From Lysobacter_C viscosus (GTDB taxonomy: Bacteria > Pseudomonadota > Gammaproteobacteria > Xanthomonadales > Xanthomonadaceae): DNA of 64,000 nt. The notes beneath the pieces are model-generated. The model worked only from the letters and a program-made list of their open reading frames with translations, had not been told where the DNA came from and ran no database searches. The translations under genes were made by a program, and so were the position numbers. Positions 8,850 through 19,914 of the stretch are shown here, in pieces. The stretch spans positions 124,001 through 188,000 of the forward strand of contig NZ_JBJMAV010000002.1 of NCBI RefSeq assembly GCF_046600715.1, given 5' to 3'. Position 1 is the first letter of the stretch. Each line of letters starts with the position of its first letter.

Positions 8850-9332
8850 ATGACCCACGATGCGCTGCAACTGGACGTATCGGTCAGCTACGGAGTGCCC
8901 CGGGCGGGCATCCCGTCGGCGGTGAGTTTCCGGCGCTGGGTGCGCGCCGCGCTCGAGGGCCGGCTCCGCCAGGCGGACCTGGCCATCCGTATCGTCGACA
9001 GCAAGGAAGGCCGGTCGTTCAACCGCCATTACCGCGGCAAGGACCATGCGACCAACGTTCTGAGCTTCCCCGCCGACCTGCCGGAAGGGCTGCCCGAGGG
9101 CGTGCGCCTGCCCCTGCTGGGTGACCTGGTCATCTGCGCGCCGGTGGTGGTCCGCGAAGCCCGCGAGCAGGGCAAGCCGCTGGCCGCGCACTACGCCCAC
9201 CTCACCGTGCACGGCACCCTGCACCTGCTGGGATGGAACCACGAGGACGACACCGAGGCCGAGTGCATGGAGCGGCTGGAGCGGGAAATACTGGCCGGAA
9301 TCGGCGTCGCCGACCCCTACCTGGGCGAGTGA
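8850..9332 (+). CDS. ybeY: Endoribonuclease / rRNA maturation factor YbeY
   Basis: YbeY is a zinc metalloprotein needed for 16S rRNA 3'-end maturation and ribosome quality control. The 160 residues include FNRHYRGKDHATNVLSFP and GDLVICAPVV, both typical. The zinc motif is HGTLHLLGWNHEDD with ligands H121, H125 and H131. The residue just before the last His is Asn where HGxLHLxGxDH is usual (see findings). The ATG at 8850 is the first one after phoH and gives the normal family length; the longer upstream frame overlaps phoH without support. It sits between phoH and corC. Confidence 0.96.
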   Translation: MTHDALQLDVSVSYGVPRAGIPSAVSFRRWVRAALEGRLRQADLAIRIVDSKEGRSFNRHYRGKDHATNVLSFPADLPEGLPEGVRLPLLGDLVICAPVVVREAREQGKPLAAHYAHLTVHGTLHLLGWNHEDDTEAECMERLEREILAGIGVADPYLGE

Positions 9333-9437
9333 CCGGCGACACCGGGTCCGGACCGGGCCCTCCGCCCGGCAATGCGCCCCCGGCGCGCTAAACTGCGCCT
9401 CCAGCGGCCCCTCCCCCCGGGCCGGTACACCGACGCA

Positions 9438-10307
9438 ATGTCCGAGGACGACAGTAGTACCCAGCACCCCGAGTCCCCTGAAAAGCGCCGCTCGTGGATC
9501 GACCGGATCAGCTCGGCCCTGTCGGGCGAGCCCACCACGCGCGAAGACCTGGTGGAAATCCTGCGCGATGCGCAGGTCGACGGCCTGATCGCCGCCGATA
9601 CGCTGACGATGATGGAAGGCGCGATCACCGTGTCCGACCTGACCGTTGGCGACGTGATGATCCCACGCTCCCAGGTGGTGGCCCTGCCCGCCGAGGCGCC
9701 GTTCCTGGAGTTGATGAAGCGCGTGGTCGAATCCGGCCACTCGCGGTTTCCGGTGCACGGCGAAGACAGTGACAACGTACTCGGCATCCTCCTCGCAAAG
9801 GACCTGCTGCGGGGCGTGGTGGAGGACAACGGCCCGGCCGGCATCCATGAGCTGCTGCGACCGGCGGTACTGATCCCGGAGTCCAAGCGCCTGGACGTGC
9901 TGCTGCGCGAATTCCGCATGTCCCGCAACCACATGGCGATCGTCATCGACGAGCATGGCGGCGTCGCCGGGCTGGTCACCATCGAGGACGTGCTTGAACA
10001 GATCGTCGGGGAGATCGACGACGAGCACGACGATGCCGAGGATCCCAATGCGCTGATCGCCGCTCAGGCCGACGGCCAGTTCGTGGTCGACGCCCTGACG
10101 CCGATCGAGGACTTCAACGAGCGCTTCGGTGCGGACTTCGACGACGACGAGTACGACACCATCGGCGGGCTGGTCACCGCAGCCATCGGCCACCTTCCCG
10201 AGGCCGGCGAGGAGTTGACCCTGGGCCGCTACGTCTTCCGCGTATCCAGTGCCGACGCACGGCGCGTGCACGCCTTCCACGTCGGCGTACTGGGCGATGA
10301 TGGCTGA
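9438..10307 (+). CDS. corC: CorC/YbeX-type CBS-domain protein (magnesium/cobalt efflux)
   Basis: The protein has 289 residues. It has an N-terminal segment SPEKRRSWIDRISSALSGEPTT, two CBS domains starting at VGDVMIPRSQVVALPAEAPF and near residue 130, and a C-terminal CorC_HlyC domain (DGQFVVDALTPIEDFNERFGADF). CorC of enterobacteria affects Mg/Co efflux together with CorA; in the ybeZ-ybeY-ybeX setting it may also influence ribosome metabolism. The ATG at 9438 is preferred over an upstream start at 9372, which would add a proline/arginine-rich stretch not seen in the family. The C-terminus overlaps the start of the next gene by 8-11 bp. Confidence 0.94.
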   Translation: MSEDDSSTQHPESPEKRRSWIDRISSALSGEPTTREDLVEILRDAQVDGLIAADTLTMMEGAITVSDLTVGDVMIPRSQVVALPAEAPFLELMKRVVESGHSRFPVHGEDSDNVLGILLAKDLLRGVVEDNGPAGIHELLRPAVLIPESKRLDVLLREFRMSRNHMAIVIDEHGGVAGLVTIEDVLEQIVGEIDDEHDDAEDPNALIAAQADGQFVVDALTPIEDFNERFGADFDDDEYDTIGGLVTAAIGHLPEAGEELTLGRYVFRVSSADARRVHAFHVGVLGDDG

Positions 10308-11589
10308 CCTGCGCCGCGGCCTGCGGCGCGGTGCGTCCGCGGCCTGGGTGCTGGCGTTGTGGTGCATGGCGCTGGCTGCGATCGCGGCCCCCGCCCTACC
10401 GGCGCCGCCCGCATCGGAAGTCGCCGTCCAGGGTTCGCCGGAGGGGGTGCCAGCGCCCCGGATCGGCGTGCTGACGATGCAGCCGGGTGAAATCTTCTTC
10501 GAGCGTTTCGGCCACAACGCCATCGTCGTGCAGGACCCGGTATCGGGCGCGGCCACCTCGTTCAATTTCGGGTACTTCGACCCGTACGAGGCCGACTTCG
10601 TCAGCCGCTTCGTCCGCGGCGTAATGCGCTACCGCCTGCTGGCGCTACCGGTCGAGGAGGACCTGGCCTACTACCGCGCCGTCGGTCGCGGCGTGTCGAT
10701 GCAATGGCTGGACCTCGCACCGGCGGATGCGCGGGCGCTTGCGGACGCACTGGCCGAGAACGCACGGCCCGAGAACGCCTACTACCGCTACGACTACTTC
10801 CTGGACAACTGTTCCACGCGGGTGCGCGATGCGCTCGACCGCGCGCTGGGGGGGGAGTTGCGCCGCCAGCTGCAGACACGATCACGCGGCAATACCTTCC
10901 GCAGCGAGGCGGTGCGACTGGCCTCGCCCGCCCCCTGGATGTGGCTGGTCTTCGATATCGGCCTGGGGCCATCGGCCGACCGGCCGCTACCGATCTGGAA
11001 CGACGCATTCGTGCCTATGCGCCTTGCCGATGCCCTCGATGGAGCGCGACGCCAGGACGGCAGCCCCGTCGTACATGAGCGCGTGGAGGTACTGCAGCAC
11101 AGGCTGGCCCCCGCGCCACGGGAGTTCGAAAGGCGGTGGACCCGTTGGCTGGCTGCCGGCCTGGCAATCGGTGTGGCCCTCGCGTGGCTTGGACGGCGAC
11201 GCCCCCGGCTGGCCGCTTCACTGGCTCTGCCCTTCTGGGCCGTCTGCGGCCTGCTCGGCGTGCTGATGCTCTACATCTGGCTGGGCACCGACCACCGATT
11301 TGGCTGGGCCAACCAGAACCTTCTGCTGATGAACCCGCTCGCCTGGCTCTTGCTGCCCGGCGGCTGGCGCCTGGCACGGAGCCGCGGGGCGGGACGCGTG
11401 TTCTCCACCGCATTGGTCGCCATGGCCGGACTGTCTGCACTGGCGGTGTTTGTCTACGGCCTCCAGGTGGTGCCTCAGCGCAACGCCCACTGGATTGCCC
11501 TGCTGCTGCCGATCCATGCCGCGCTGGCGTGGTCCCTGCTTGCGCGGCGCCGTACCGCGGGCAAGCTGTCCAAGCAAGAGACGCCGTAG
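10300..11589 (+). CDS. DUF4105 / Lnb N-terminal-domain membrane protein
   Basis: Predicted membrane protein of 429 residues (430 from the adjacent ATG at 10297). A signal-like helix (AAWVLALWCMALAAIAA) leads into a periplasmic DUF4105 domain with a conserved FGHNAIVV histidine and a YRYDYFLDNCSTRVRDAL cysteine. That pairing suggests a papain/NlpC-like active site. A C-terminal membrane domain of about four helices follows. The domain family includes Lnb, reported as a lipoprotein N-acyltransferase in Bacteroides; whether this protein acylates lipoproteins is unknown. The start overlaps corC, so translation is probably coupled. Confidence 0.85.
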   Translation: MADLRRGLRRGASAAWVLALWCMALAAIAAPALPAPPASEVAVQGSPEGVPAPRIGVLTMQPGEIFFERFGHNAIVVQDPVSGAATSFNFGYFDPYEADFVSRFVRGVMRYRLLALPVEEDLAYYRAVGRGVSMQWLDLAPADARALADALAENARPENAYYRYDYFLDNCSTRVRDALDRALGGELRRQLQTRSRGNTFRSEAVRLASPAPWMWLVFDIGLGPSADRPLPIWNDAFVPMRLADALDGARRQDGSPVVHERVEVLQHRLAPAPREFERRWTRWLAAGLAIGVALAWLGRRRPRLAASLALPFWAVCGLLGVLMLYIWLGTDHRFGWANQNLLLMNPLAWLLLPGGWRLARSRGAGRVFSTALVAMAGLSALAVFVYGLQVVPQRNAHWIALLLPIHAALAWSLLARRRTAGKLSKQETP

Positions 11590-11631
11590 GTGGCATCGCC
11601 CGCGCTCGCTCGGCGTGGCAGGATGCAGCCG

Positions 11632-12624
11632 ATGACTTCCACCCGCACTTCCGCAGGCGTCGTCAACTGCGTGGCGTACAGCCGCGACGGCAGCCGTCGC
11701 GACCTGCCGCTGGAAGCGATCAGCGACGTACTGGCCGTGGATGACGGCAGCTTCGTCTGGGTGGGGCTTTACGAGCCCGCCGAAGCGGTCCTGGACCAGT
11801 TGCAGGAGGAGTTCGGCCTCCACGACCTGGCCGTGGAGGATGCCCACAATGCGCACCAGCGCCCCAAGATCGAAGCCTACGGGTCATCGCTGTTCATCGC
11901 GGTGCACACCGCACAGGCAGTGGACGAACGCATCGTGTTCGGCGAGACCCATGCCTTCCTGGGCGCGCGCTACCTGGTCACGGTCCGCCACGGGGCCTCG
12001 CTGTCCTACGCCTCGGTGCGCGCCCGCGCCGAGCGCGAACCCGAATTGCTGGCGATGGGCCCGGCCCATGCCCTGTACGCGGTGATGGACTTCATCGTCG
12101 ACAACTACCAGCCGATCGTCGCGCAGTTCCGGTCGTCGCTGGAGTCGCTCGAGCACGACGTGTTCGCCGACGACTACCGTCGCGAAACGATCGTCCGGCT
12201 GTACGAGCTCAAGCGCGAGCTGGCGCGCCTGCAGCTGGCGGTCGCGCCGATGCAGGACGTGCTGGGCCAGCTGGCCCGCAGCCACGACGGGATGGTGCCC
12301 AACGAGGTCCGTCCATACTTCCGCGACGTGCACGACCACGTGCTGCGGGTCAACGACGCATCCGACACCCTGAGGGAAATGTTGACGGCCGCCCTCACCG
12401 TGAACCTCTCCCTGGTGACGCTGGCACAGGGCGAAGTGGTCAAGCGGCTGGCGGGATGGGCCGCGCTGCTGGCGGCGCCCACTCTCGTTGCCAGCTGGTA
12501 CGGCATGAACTTCAGGCACATGCCCGAACTCGAGGGCCGCTACGCGTACCCGGTGCTCATAGGCGTCGTCGCAGCCATCTGCCTTGGCCTGTACCGCTAC
12601 CTGCGCAAGGTCCGGTGGCTCTGA
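11632..12624 (+). CDS. CorA family divalent metal transporter
   Basis: CorA proteins are pentameric Mg/Co channels. The 330 residues show the usual large cytoplasmic N-terminal domain, including VWVGLYEPAEAVLDQLQEEFGLHDLAVEDA, a long helical region, and two C-terminal helices with the signature YGMNF between LLAAPTLVASW and YPVLIGVVAAICLGLYRYL. The ATG at 11632 has AGGA 8 nt upstream; a GTG at 11590 directly after the DUF4105 stop and an ATG at 11623 are alternatives. The location after corC fits a divalent-cation theme. It converges on the DUF819 gene with a 13-bp gap. Confidence 0.95.
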   Translation: MTSTRTSAGVVNCVAYSRDGSRRDLPLEAISDVLAVDDGSFVWVGLYEPAEAVLDQLQEEFGLHDLAVEDAHNAHQRPKIEAYGSSLFIAVHTAQAVDERIVFGETHAFLGARYLVTVRHGASLSYASVRARAEREPELLAMGPAHALYAVMDFIVDNYQPIVAQFRSSLESLEHDVFADDYRRETIVRLYELKRELARLQLAVAPMQDVLGQLARSHDGMVPNEVRPYFRDVHDHVLRVNDASDTLREMLTAALTVNLSLVTLAQGEVVKRLAGWAALLAAPTLVASWYGMNFRHMPELEGRYAYPVLIGVVAAICLGLYRYLRKVRWL

Positions 12625-12637
12625 GGTCCAGCGCCCG

Positions 12638-13888
12638 TTAGGCGCCCGCCATGGACTGCAGCAGGATGCCGGTGGCGTAGGCGCAGTAGGTACCGAGCGC
12701 ATAGCCCAGCACCGACAACAGCACGCCGACCGGGGCCAGCGCGGGATGGAAGGCGCTGGCCACCACGGGCGCGGACGCAGCCCCGCCGATGTTGGCCTGC
12801 GAACCCACGGCGAGGAAGAACAGCGGCGCGCGGACCAGCTTGGCGACGACGAGCAGCACCAGCCCGTGCACCGAAATCCAGACCAGGCCCATCAGGAACA
12901 GCCAGGGCCGGTCAAGCAGTGCGCCCAGGTCCATCTGCATGCCGATGGTGGCCACAAGCACGTACAGCATCACCGATCCGACCCTGGATGCCCCGGCACC
13001 CTCCAGGGTGCGTGCGCGGGTGAAGCTCAGCAGCAGCCCGATCGTGGTCGCCAGCACCGTGATCCAGAAGAAGCGCGCGGTCAGGCTGTAGTTCTGCAGG
13101 TTCCACTCCGGGGGCAGGCCCGCGATCCAGGCCACCAGTGGATCGGTCAGCAGGTGGGCCAGCCCGGTGGCTCCCAAGCCCACCGCGAGTATCAGCACCA
13201 GGTCGGTCAATGTCGGCACCCGGGCATGCTGTACCTGGTAGGCCTCGATTCGGCCCTTGAGGTCGTCGATGGCGCTGACATCGGCACCGGTCCAGCGATC
13301 GAAGGCCGGTGCGCGCGGGACCAGGAACAGCAGTACCGCCAACCAGACGCTTGCGATGAGCACATCGACGGCAACGAACTGGCCGAACAGCGTCGCCTCC
13401 ACGCCGAACACTTCCTTCATCGCCGCCTGGTTGGCGCCGCCGCCGATCCAGCTTCCGGCTACGGTGGTCATGCCGCGCCAGGTGTCGCCCGCCACGGCCT
13501 CGGGATGGATGAAGCCCATGGCCGTGAACGCCACCACCGCGCCGAGCATCACGCCGAACGTGCCGGCCAGGAACATCACCACCGCCTTGGGACCCAGCCG
13601 CACGATGGCGCCGAAGTCCAGCGCCACGCACAGCAGCACCAGCGCGCTGGGCAGCAGGTAATCGCGCGCCATCGGATACAACCCGGACGCGGCGCCGTCG
13701 ATCAGGCCGATGCTGTTGAACACCGAGGGGATCAGGTAGCACAGCAGCAATGCCGGCACCACGCCATAGAACTTCTTCCAGAAGCCGTCCTCGCGCGAGG
13801 CGCTCCAGAACACGAACCCCAGCACCACGGCCAGCAGGCCGAGCACGACGGCATCATTGGTGATCAGGGCGGTGCTGGGGGGTGTCAT
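12638..13888 (-). CDS. DUF819 family integral membrane protein (YjcL-like)
   Basis: The protein has 416 residues and roughly ten hydrophobic helices, with no soluble domain of note. Conserved glycine/asparagine-rich turns GSWIGGGANQAAMKEVFG and GSQANIGGAASAPVVASAF are characteristic of DUF819 proteins, and their inverted-repeat arrangement suggests a secondary transporter. The substrate is unknown. It lies 77 bp downstream of the S9 peptidase gene on the same strand, so cotranscription is possible. The ATG at 13888 is the first good start. Confidence 0.9.
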   Translation of the reverse strand: MTPPSTALITNDAVVLGLLAVVLGFVFWSASREDGFWKKFYGVVPALLLCYLIPSVFNSIGLIDGAASGLYPMARDYLLPSALVLLCVALDFGAIVRLGPKAVVMFLAGTFGVMLGAVVAFTAMGFIHPEAVAGDTWRGMTTVAGSWIGGGANQAAMKEVFGVEATLFGQFVAVDVLIASVWLAVLLFLVPRAPAFDRWTGADVSAIDDLKGRIEAYQVQHARVPTLTDLVLILAVGLGATGLAHLLTDPLVAWIAGLPPEWNLQNYSLTARFFWITVLATTIGLLLSFTRARTLEGAGASRVGSVMLYVLVATIGMQMDLGALLDRPWLFLMGLVWISVHGLVLLVVAKLVRAPLFFLAVGSQANIGGAASAPVVASAFHPALAPVGVLLSVLGYALGTYCAYATGILLQSMAGA

Positions 13889-13965
13889 GGAAGCTCCGGC
13901 AGGCGATGCGGGGCGAGAGTTTGACCACTTGGACGACCAGGGCGGCCGGAGCCGCCTCCCTCACA

Positions 13966-16053
<2,088 letters not shown>

Positions 16054-16208
16054 GGACGCTCCGGATGCGATCAGGCAGACCCGGATGGTAGGCGGCGGGG
16101 GCGGTGACGGCAAAGAAGCCGCGGCCCAACCCGTGGCAAGCCGCGGGCCGGCCCCGCCAGGTGCGCTCCCGGGGCGCCCAAAGGGGGCGTCCACGCGGCC
16201 AAACGGGA

Positions 16209-16230
16209 ACGGCGCCCTCGCAGGCGCCGT
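16209..16230 (-). terminator. Hairpin downstream of the second S9 peptidase gene
   Basis: A perfect 8-bp stem (ACGGCGCC/GGCGCCGT) with a 6-nt loop lies about 30 bp past the end of the S9 gene at 16262. There is no strong T-tract on the minus strand, so it is a possible weak terminator or mRNA-stabilising hairpin in the 208-bp gap between the two peptidase genes. Confidence 0.4.
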
Positions 16231-16261
16231 CCCGGTGCGTGGCAAGACCCGCGTGGAAGCC

Positions 16262-18247
16262 CTACTCGGTACCTGCCGCGGCGCCCGCATCGCTCGCGGG
16301 AGTGCCGCCACCCAGGTGCCGGGAGAAGAACGCCAGCAATCGCGTGTAGTACTCGCGCCGGTTCTTTTCCAGGTAGAACCCGTGGCCTTCGTTAGCGAAA
16401 TAAAGGGCCTCGACGGGTACGCCGGCCTTCCGCAGCGCACGTTCCATCATTTGCGTATGGGCGATCGGGGCACGTTCGTCCTCGCCGCCCGCCGCCAGAA
16501 ACACCGGAACCTTGATGCGATCAGCCATCCTGTTGGGCGACACAGCGGCAAGGCTGTTGCGCTCTCCGATCCATTCGCGCAGGTAGGTCTCTCCCGACCC
16601 ACGCCGCTGGATGTCCCCGTCGGTATGCATCGTCGGCAGGTCGTAGACGCCGACCGTCCCCACCGCACACTGGTAGAGGTCGGGTTCCCGCGCCGCGCCC
16701 ATCAGTGCCGCGTAGCCACCATAGCTGCCGCCGTAGATGCAGATGCGGTCGCGTGCGGCGATGCCTTCGCTGATCGCCCAGCGGGTGGCATCGGTCAGGT
16801 CGTCCTGCATCTTGCCGCCCCACTCGCGCGCGCCCGCGCTTTCGAACGCGTTGCCGTAGCCGCCCGACCCGCGGAAGTTCAACTGCAGTACCGCATAGCC
16901 CGCCTGGGCGAGCATCTGCACGTCACTGTCGAAGCCCCATGCATCCTGGACGCCGAAGGGGCCGCCATGGGGCATGACCACCATCGGAAGGTTGCGGCCG
17001 CTGGAACCATTGGGCGTGGTCAGGTAACCGTGCAGCTCGAGCCCGTCGCGTGCCTGCACCTTGATCGGCCGCATGGCGCTCATCAGCTCCGGGTCGAACC
17101 ATGCGCGGCGGCTCAGCAAGTGCTCGGCCTTCTTGGCGGCGATATCGAACAGGTAGAAGTCGCCCGGGCTGCGGTCGCTCCAGGTGTGCACCAGCGCGGT
17201 GTTGCCGTCGGCCGTGTGCGACGTGATCAGGACCGGCACGTCGCCGAACGCTGCTTCCAGGCTGCGGTACAGGCGTGCTTCCGGCGACGCGTCGTCGAAG
17301 AATGCCGTCTTCCGGATCCCGTCGAAGTAGACCGCACCCACGGGCTCGTGGAGGCCGCGCCGGTACAGGATGCGGGCGGGGTCGGCGACATCATCTCGCA
17401 GTACCGTGGACTCGGTGCGCGACGCGATGTCGAACGCGATGATCGAGTCCGGTCCCCGCGGCTGGTCGACCTGGAAGTAGGCGGTGTCGTTGTCGGCCGA
17501 GAACCCGATGGGCCACCACTCGAGGCCGCTGTCGCCGGACGCGTGGATGAGCACCCATTCAGAGCCCTTGCCATCGCGGTAGAACACCTGCTGGCGATTG
17601 TCGGTGTCAGCGCCGGCGGCAAAGCGTACCTTGCCCTCGTTGTCGGTCAGGAACACCGCGTTACGCACCGGCGCACGCGCCATCTGCTGGCGTCGGCCGG
17701 TGTATACGTCAATCCGGTCGACCTGCGTGTAAGGATCGGCGGTGAAGGGGCTCACGCCGATCAGCACGTACTTGTCGTCATTGGGCAGGTCGTCTACCAG
17801 CCAGGCCGCGACCTGCTCGAGCTTCTTGGCCTGGATGCGGGAACCCCGGTTGTCGCTTTTCACACTTTGCCCGACCAAGATCTCCGCGTCCGTACCGTCG
17901 GCGTTGATCGCATAGAGGTCGCCTGTCGGCCGGGGCGCGGCGAGGGCACCCATCTTCTCCGCAACCGAGATCACTACCCGCTCGGGGTTGACCCATTCGA
18001 ACTCGCTTACGTGGGTATTCTGGCCCATCACGAAGTGGCCGGTCACCGCATTGTCTGAGCGCTGCATGATCACCAGCGCGGTGCGGTCCTCCAGCGGTAC
18101 CGTTGCAGCAAAGTAGTCCCCACCGGGGGAGATCTTGATGTCGTTGAACGAGTCCTTCTTCAGGAACGCGTCCAGGTCGACTGCGCCGGCAACCACCGGC
18201 ATGGCAGCCAGGACGGCGAGCAAGAGCGTGCGAGTACGGCGATTCAT
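16262..18247 (-). CDS. Secreted S9 family peptidase (alpha/beta hydrolase with propeller)
   Basis: The 661 residues start with a signal peptide (RTLLLAVLAAMPVVAGA), continue through a degenerate propeller region and end in a prolyl-oligopeptidase-type hydrolase. The nucleophile is in YGGSYGGYAALMGA, the acid residue in GGEDERAPIAHTQMM and the His in ANEGHGFYLEKNR. It is only loosely similar to its neighbour at 13966-16053 and belongs to a different S9 branch. The ATG at 18247 is preferred, with GGAG 11 nt upstream; a GTG at 18259 is alternative but sits against that same GGAG. Probably a periplasmic oligopeptidase; substrate unknown. Confidence 0.93.
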   Translation of the reverse strand: MNRRTRTLLLAVLAAMPVVAGAVDLDAFLKKDSFNDIKISPGGDYFAATVPLEDRTALVIMQRSDNAVTGHFVMGQNTHVSEFEWVNPERVVISVAEKMGALAAPRPTGDLYAINADGTDAEILVGQSVKSDNRGSRIQAKKLEQVAAWLVDDLPNDDKYVLIGVSPFTADPYTQVDRIDVYTGRRQQMARAPVRNAVFLTDNEGKVRFAAGADTDNRQQVFYRDGKGSEWVLIHASGDSGLEWWPIGFSADNDTAYFQVDQPRGPDSIIAFDIASRTESTVLRDDVADPARILYRRGLHEPVGAVYFDGIRKTAFFDDASPEARLYRSLEAAFGDVPVLITSHTADGNTALVHTWSDRSPGDFYLFDIAAKKAEHLLSRRAWFDPELMSAMRPIKVQARDGLELHGYLTTPNGSSGRNLPMVVMPHGGPFGVQDAWGFDSDVQMLAQAGYAVLQLNFRGSGGYGNAFESAGAREWGGKMQDDLTDATRWAISEGIAARDRICIYGGSYGGYAALMGAAREPDLYQCAVGTVGVYDLPTMHTDGDIQRRGSGETYLREWIGERNSLAAVSPNRMADRIKVPVFLAAGGEDERAPIAHTQMMERALRKAGVPVEALYFANEGHGFYLEKNRREYYTRLLAFFSRHLGGGTPASDAGAAAGTE

Positions 18248-18321
18248 CGGTGTTTTCACTCCATGTGTGGGTTACGCCCGGCCGCATCGCGTGGCACAGG
18301 GGGCGGGAGGTCCAGGGCTAC

Positions 18322-18364
18322 GGGGCCGGCCGCGCGCAGCCCCCCGGCCCCGCGCCCGGGCGCG
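18322..18364 (-). terminator. Very GC-rich hairpins between rfbD and the S9 gene
   Basis: In the 177-bp gap there is an 8-bp perfect stem (GGGGCCGG 18322-18329 with CCGGCCCC 18344-18351), directly followed by the palindrome CGCGCCCGGGCGCG at 18351-18364. No T-tract follows, so termination is only possible. It may separate rmlBACD from the peptidase transcript. Confidence 0.35.
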
Positions 18365-18424
18365 ACGGTGGCGCTGCTCCAGTAGATCCCCTGCGTGGTG
18401 CTGCGGTATTCCCCCAGGGGAAGC

Positions 18425-19360
18425 TTAGCTGACGGAATCGTCCCCGGCACGCCGCACGGGCCGCTGAGGGCCGCGGGGCCCCATCGTCCGGGCAAGGGCC
18501 TCGCGCCAGTGCGGCAACCCAACTCCGAATGTCCCCTGCAGGCGCAGGGTGTCCAGCACCGAATACGCCGGCCGGCGCACCGGCGTGGGGTAGTGCGAAG
18601 ACGGGACCGGGCGCAGATCGGGCGCGTGTTCCAGCCGGCCAGTCGCCACGGCGTCCTCGAAAATCGCCTGCGCGAAGCCGTGCCAGCTCGTTTCACCCGT
18701 CGCGACGAGGTGCACGATCCCGTTCGCGGGCACGTCCGCGCCGAGGAGCGAGGCCGTGGCGTCGGCAATCAACCACGAAGGCGTGGGACAGCCGCGCTGG
18801 TCGTCGACGACGTCCAGCGCGTCACGCTCCGCCCCAAGCCGCAGCATGGTCCGGAGGAAATTGTGGCCGTGCAGTCCGTACACCCACGCAGTGCGGAGGA
18901 TCAGGTGCTCCGCCCCACTGGCCGTGATCGCCTGCTCCCCCGCCAGTTTGCTTGCGCCGTAGACGTTCTGCGGATCGGTGCGGTCGTCTTCGCGGTAGGG
19001 CCGCAGGCCGCGCCCGTCGAAAACGTAGTCGGTCGAGTAGTGCACCAACGCGATGCCCTCCTCCCGGCACGCCCCGGCCAGCAGCCCGGGCGCCTCGGCA
19101 TTGATCCGGTAGGCCCGCTCGGCCTCGGACTCGGCGCGGTCGACCGCGGTATAGGCCGCCGCGTTGACGACGACATCGGGACGGATGCGGCCCAGCGCGC
19201 CCGGAAGGGTCGCCAGCGCCGCGAGGTCCACCGCTTCGCACGGCGTGCCGTCAGGCAACTGCCCGCTCCGGGTCGCGGGAATCACCTCACCTACCGCGGG
19301 CAGGCTGCGCCGCAACTCGGTGCCCACCTGGCCGTTGGCCCCCAGCAGCAGGACCCTCAC
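18425..19360 (-). CDS. rfbD: dTDP-4-dehydrorhamnose reductase (RmlD)
   Basis: This enzyme catalyses the last step of dTDP-L-rhamnose synthesis, NADPH-dependent reduction of dTDP-4-dehydrorhamnose. The 311 residues form an extended SDR fold with the N-terminal nucleotide loop LLLGANGQVG and the catalytic YxxxK in NVYGASKLAGEQ, plus STDYVFDG. A short C-terminal tail (ARTMGPRGPQRPVRRAGDDSVS) extends past the usual end. It is the last gene of rmlBACD and overlaps rfbC by 4 bp. The product supplies rhamnose for lipopolysaccharide or exopolysaccharide. Confidence 0.96.
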   Translation of the reverse strand: MRVLLLGANGQVGTELRRSLPAVGEVIPATRSGQLPDGTPCEAVDLAALATLPGALGRIRPDVVVNAAAYTAVDRAESEAERAYRINAEAPGLLAGACREEGIALVHYSTDYVFDGRGLRPYREDDRTDPQNVYGASKLAGEQAITASGAEHLILRTAWVYGLHGHNFLRTMLRLGAERDALDVVDDQRGCPTPSWLIADATASLLGADVPANGIVHLVATGETSWHGFAQAIFEDAVATGRLEHAPDLRPVPSSHYPTPVRRPAYSVLDTLRLQGTFGVGLPHWREALARTMGPRGPQRPVRRAGDDSVS

Positions 19361-19914
19361 GGGTTGAAGACCGGGAGCCGCTCCGGATCGATCGACGCAA
19401 GCAAGGGTGCGCCCGCATCCTTCGGCGACAGGGTCGGGTCACTGACGGGCCAGTCGATCGCCAGTTCAGGGTCGTCCCAGCGGATCGAGGCATCGGCCGC
19501 CGGGTCGTAGGTGGCCGTGCACAGGTAGGTGAACAACGCACGCTCGCTCAGCGCCACGAACCCATGCGCGAAGCCTTCGGGAATCCAGAAGTGGCGACGG
19601 TTCCCGGCGCTGAGTACGACCGCCGTCCATTGCCCGAAGGTGGGCGAACCGCGCCGGATGTCAACTGCCACGTCCCAGACTTCGCCCTCGATCACCGATA
19701 CATACTTGCCTTGGGGATGGGGCCACTGGTAGTGCAAGCCGCGCAACACGCCCTGCGCGGAGGACGAGACATTGCCCTGCACGAAGCGCGGCGCCAGGCC
19801 GTGCGCGTCCAGCCGGTCCAGGTTGAACGATTCAAAGAAGAAGCCGCGGTCATCGGCGAACACCCGGGGCTCGACCACCAGGCAACCGGGCAGGTCGGTC
19901 TCGATCACCTTCAC
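19357..19914 (-). CDS. rfbC: dTDP-4-dehydrorhamnose 3,5-epimerase (RmlC)
   Basis: RmlC is a cupin-fold epimerase acting on dTDP-4-keto-6-deoxyglucose. The 185 residues include PRVFADDRGFFFESFN, the active-site histidine in QGVLRGLHYQWP, and FWIPEGFAHGFVALSE, the standard signature. The length is normal. It overlaps rfbD by 4 bp at its end and rfbA by 4 bp at its start, so translation of the rml genes is tightly coupled. Confidence 0.97.
   Translation of the reverse strand: MKVIETDLPGCLVVEPRVFADDRGFFFESFNLDRLDAHGLAPRFVQGNVSSSAQGVLRGLHYQWPHPQGKYVSVIEGEVWDVAVDIRRGSPTFGQWTAVVLSAGNRRHFWIPEGFAHGFVALSERALFTYLCTATYDPAADASIRWDDPELAIDWPVSDPTLSPKDAGAPLLASIDPERLPVFNP

Noticed and set aside
11590..11632. 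GTG start of the CorA-like gene at 11590
   Set aside because: It directly abuts the previous stop and has no Shine-Dalgarno sequence; the ATG at 11632 with AGGA upstream fits better.
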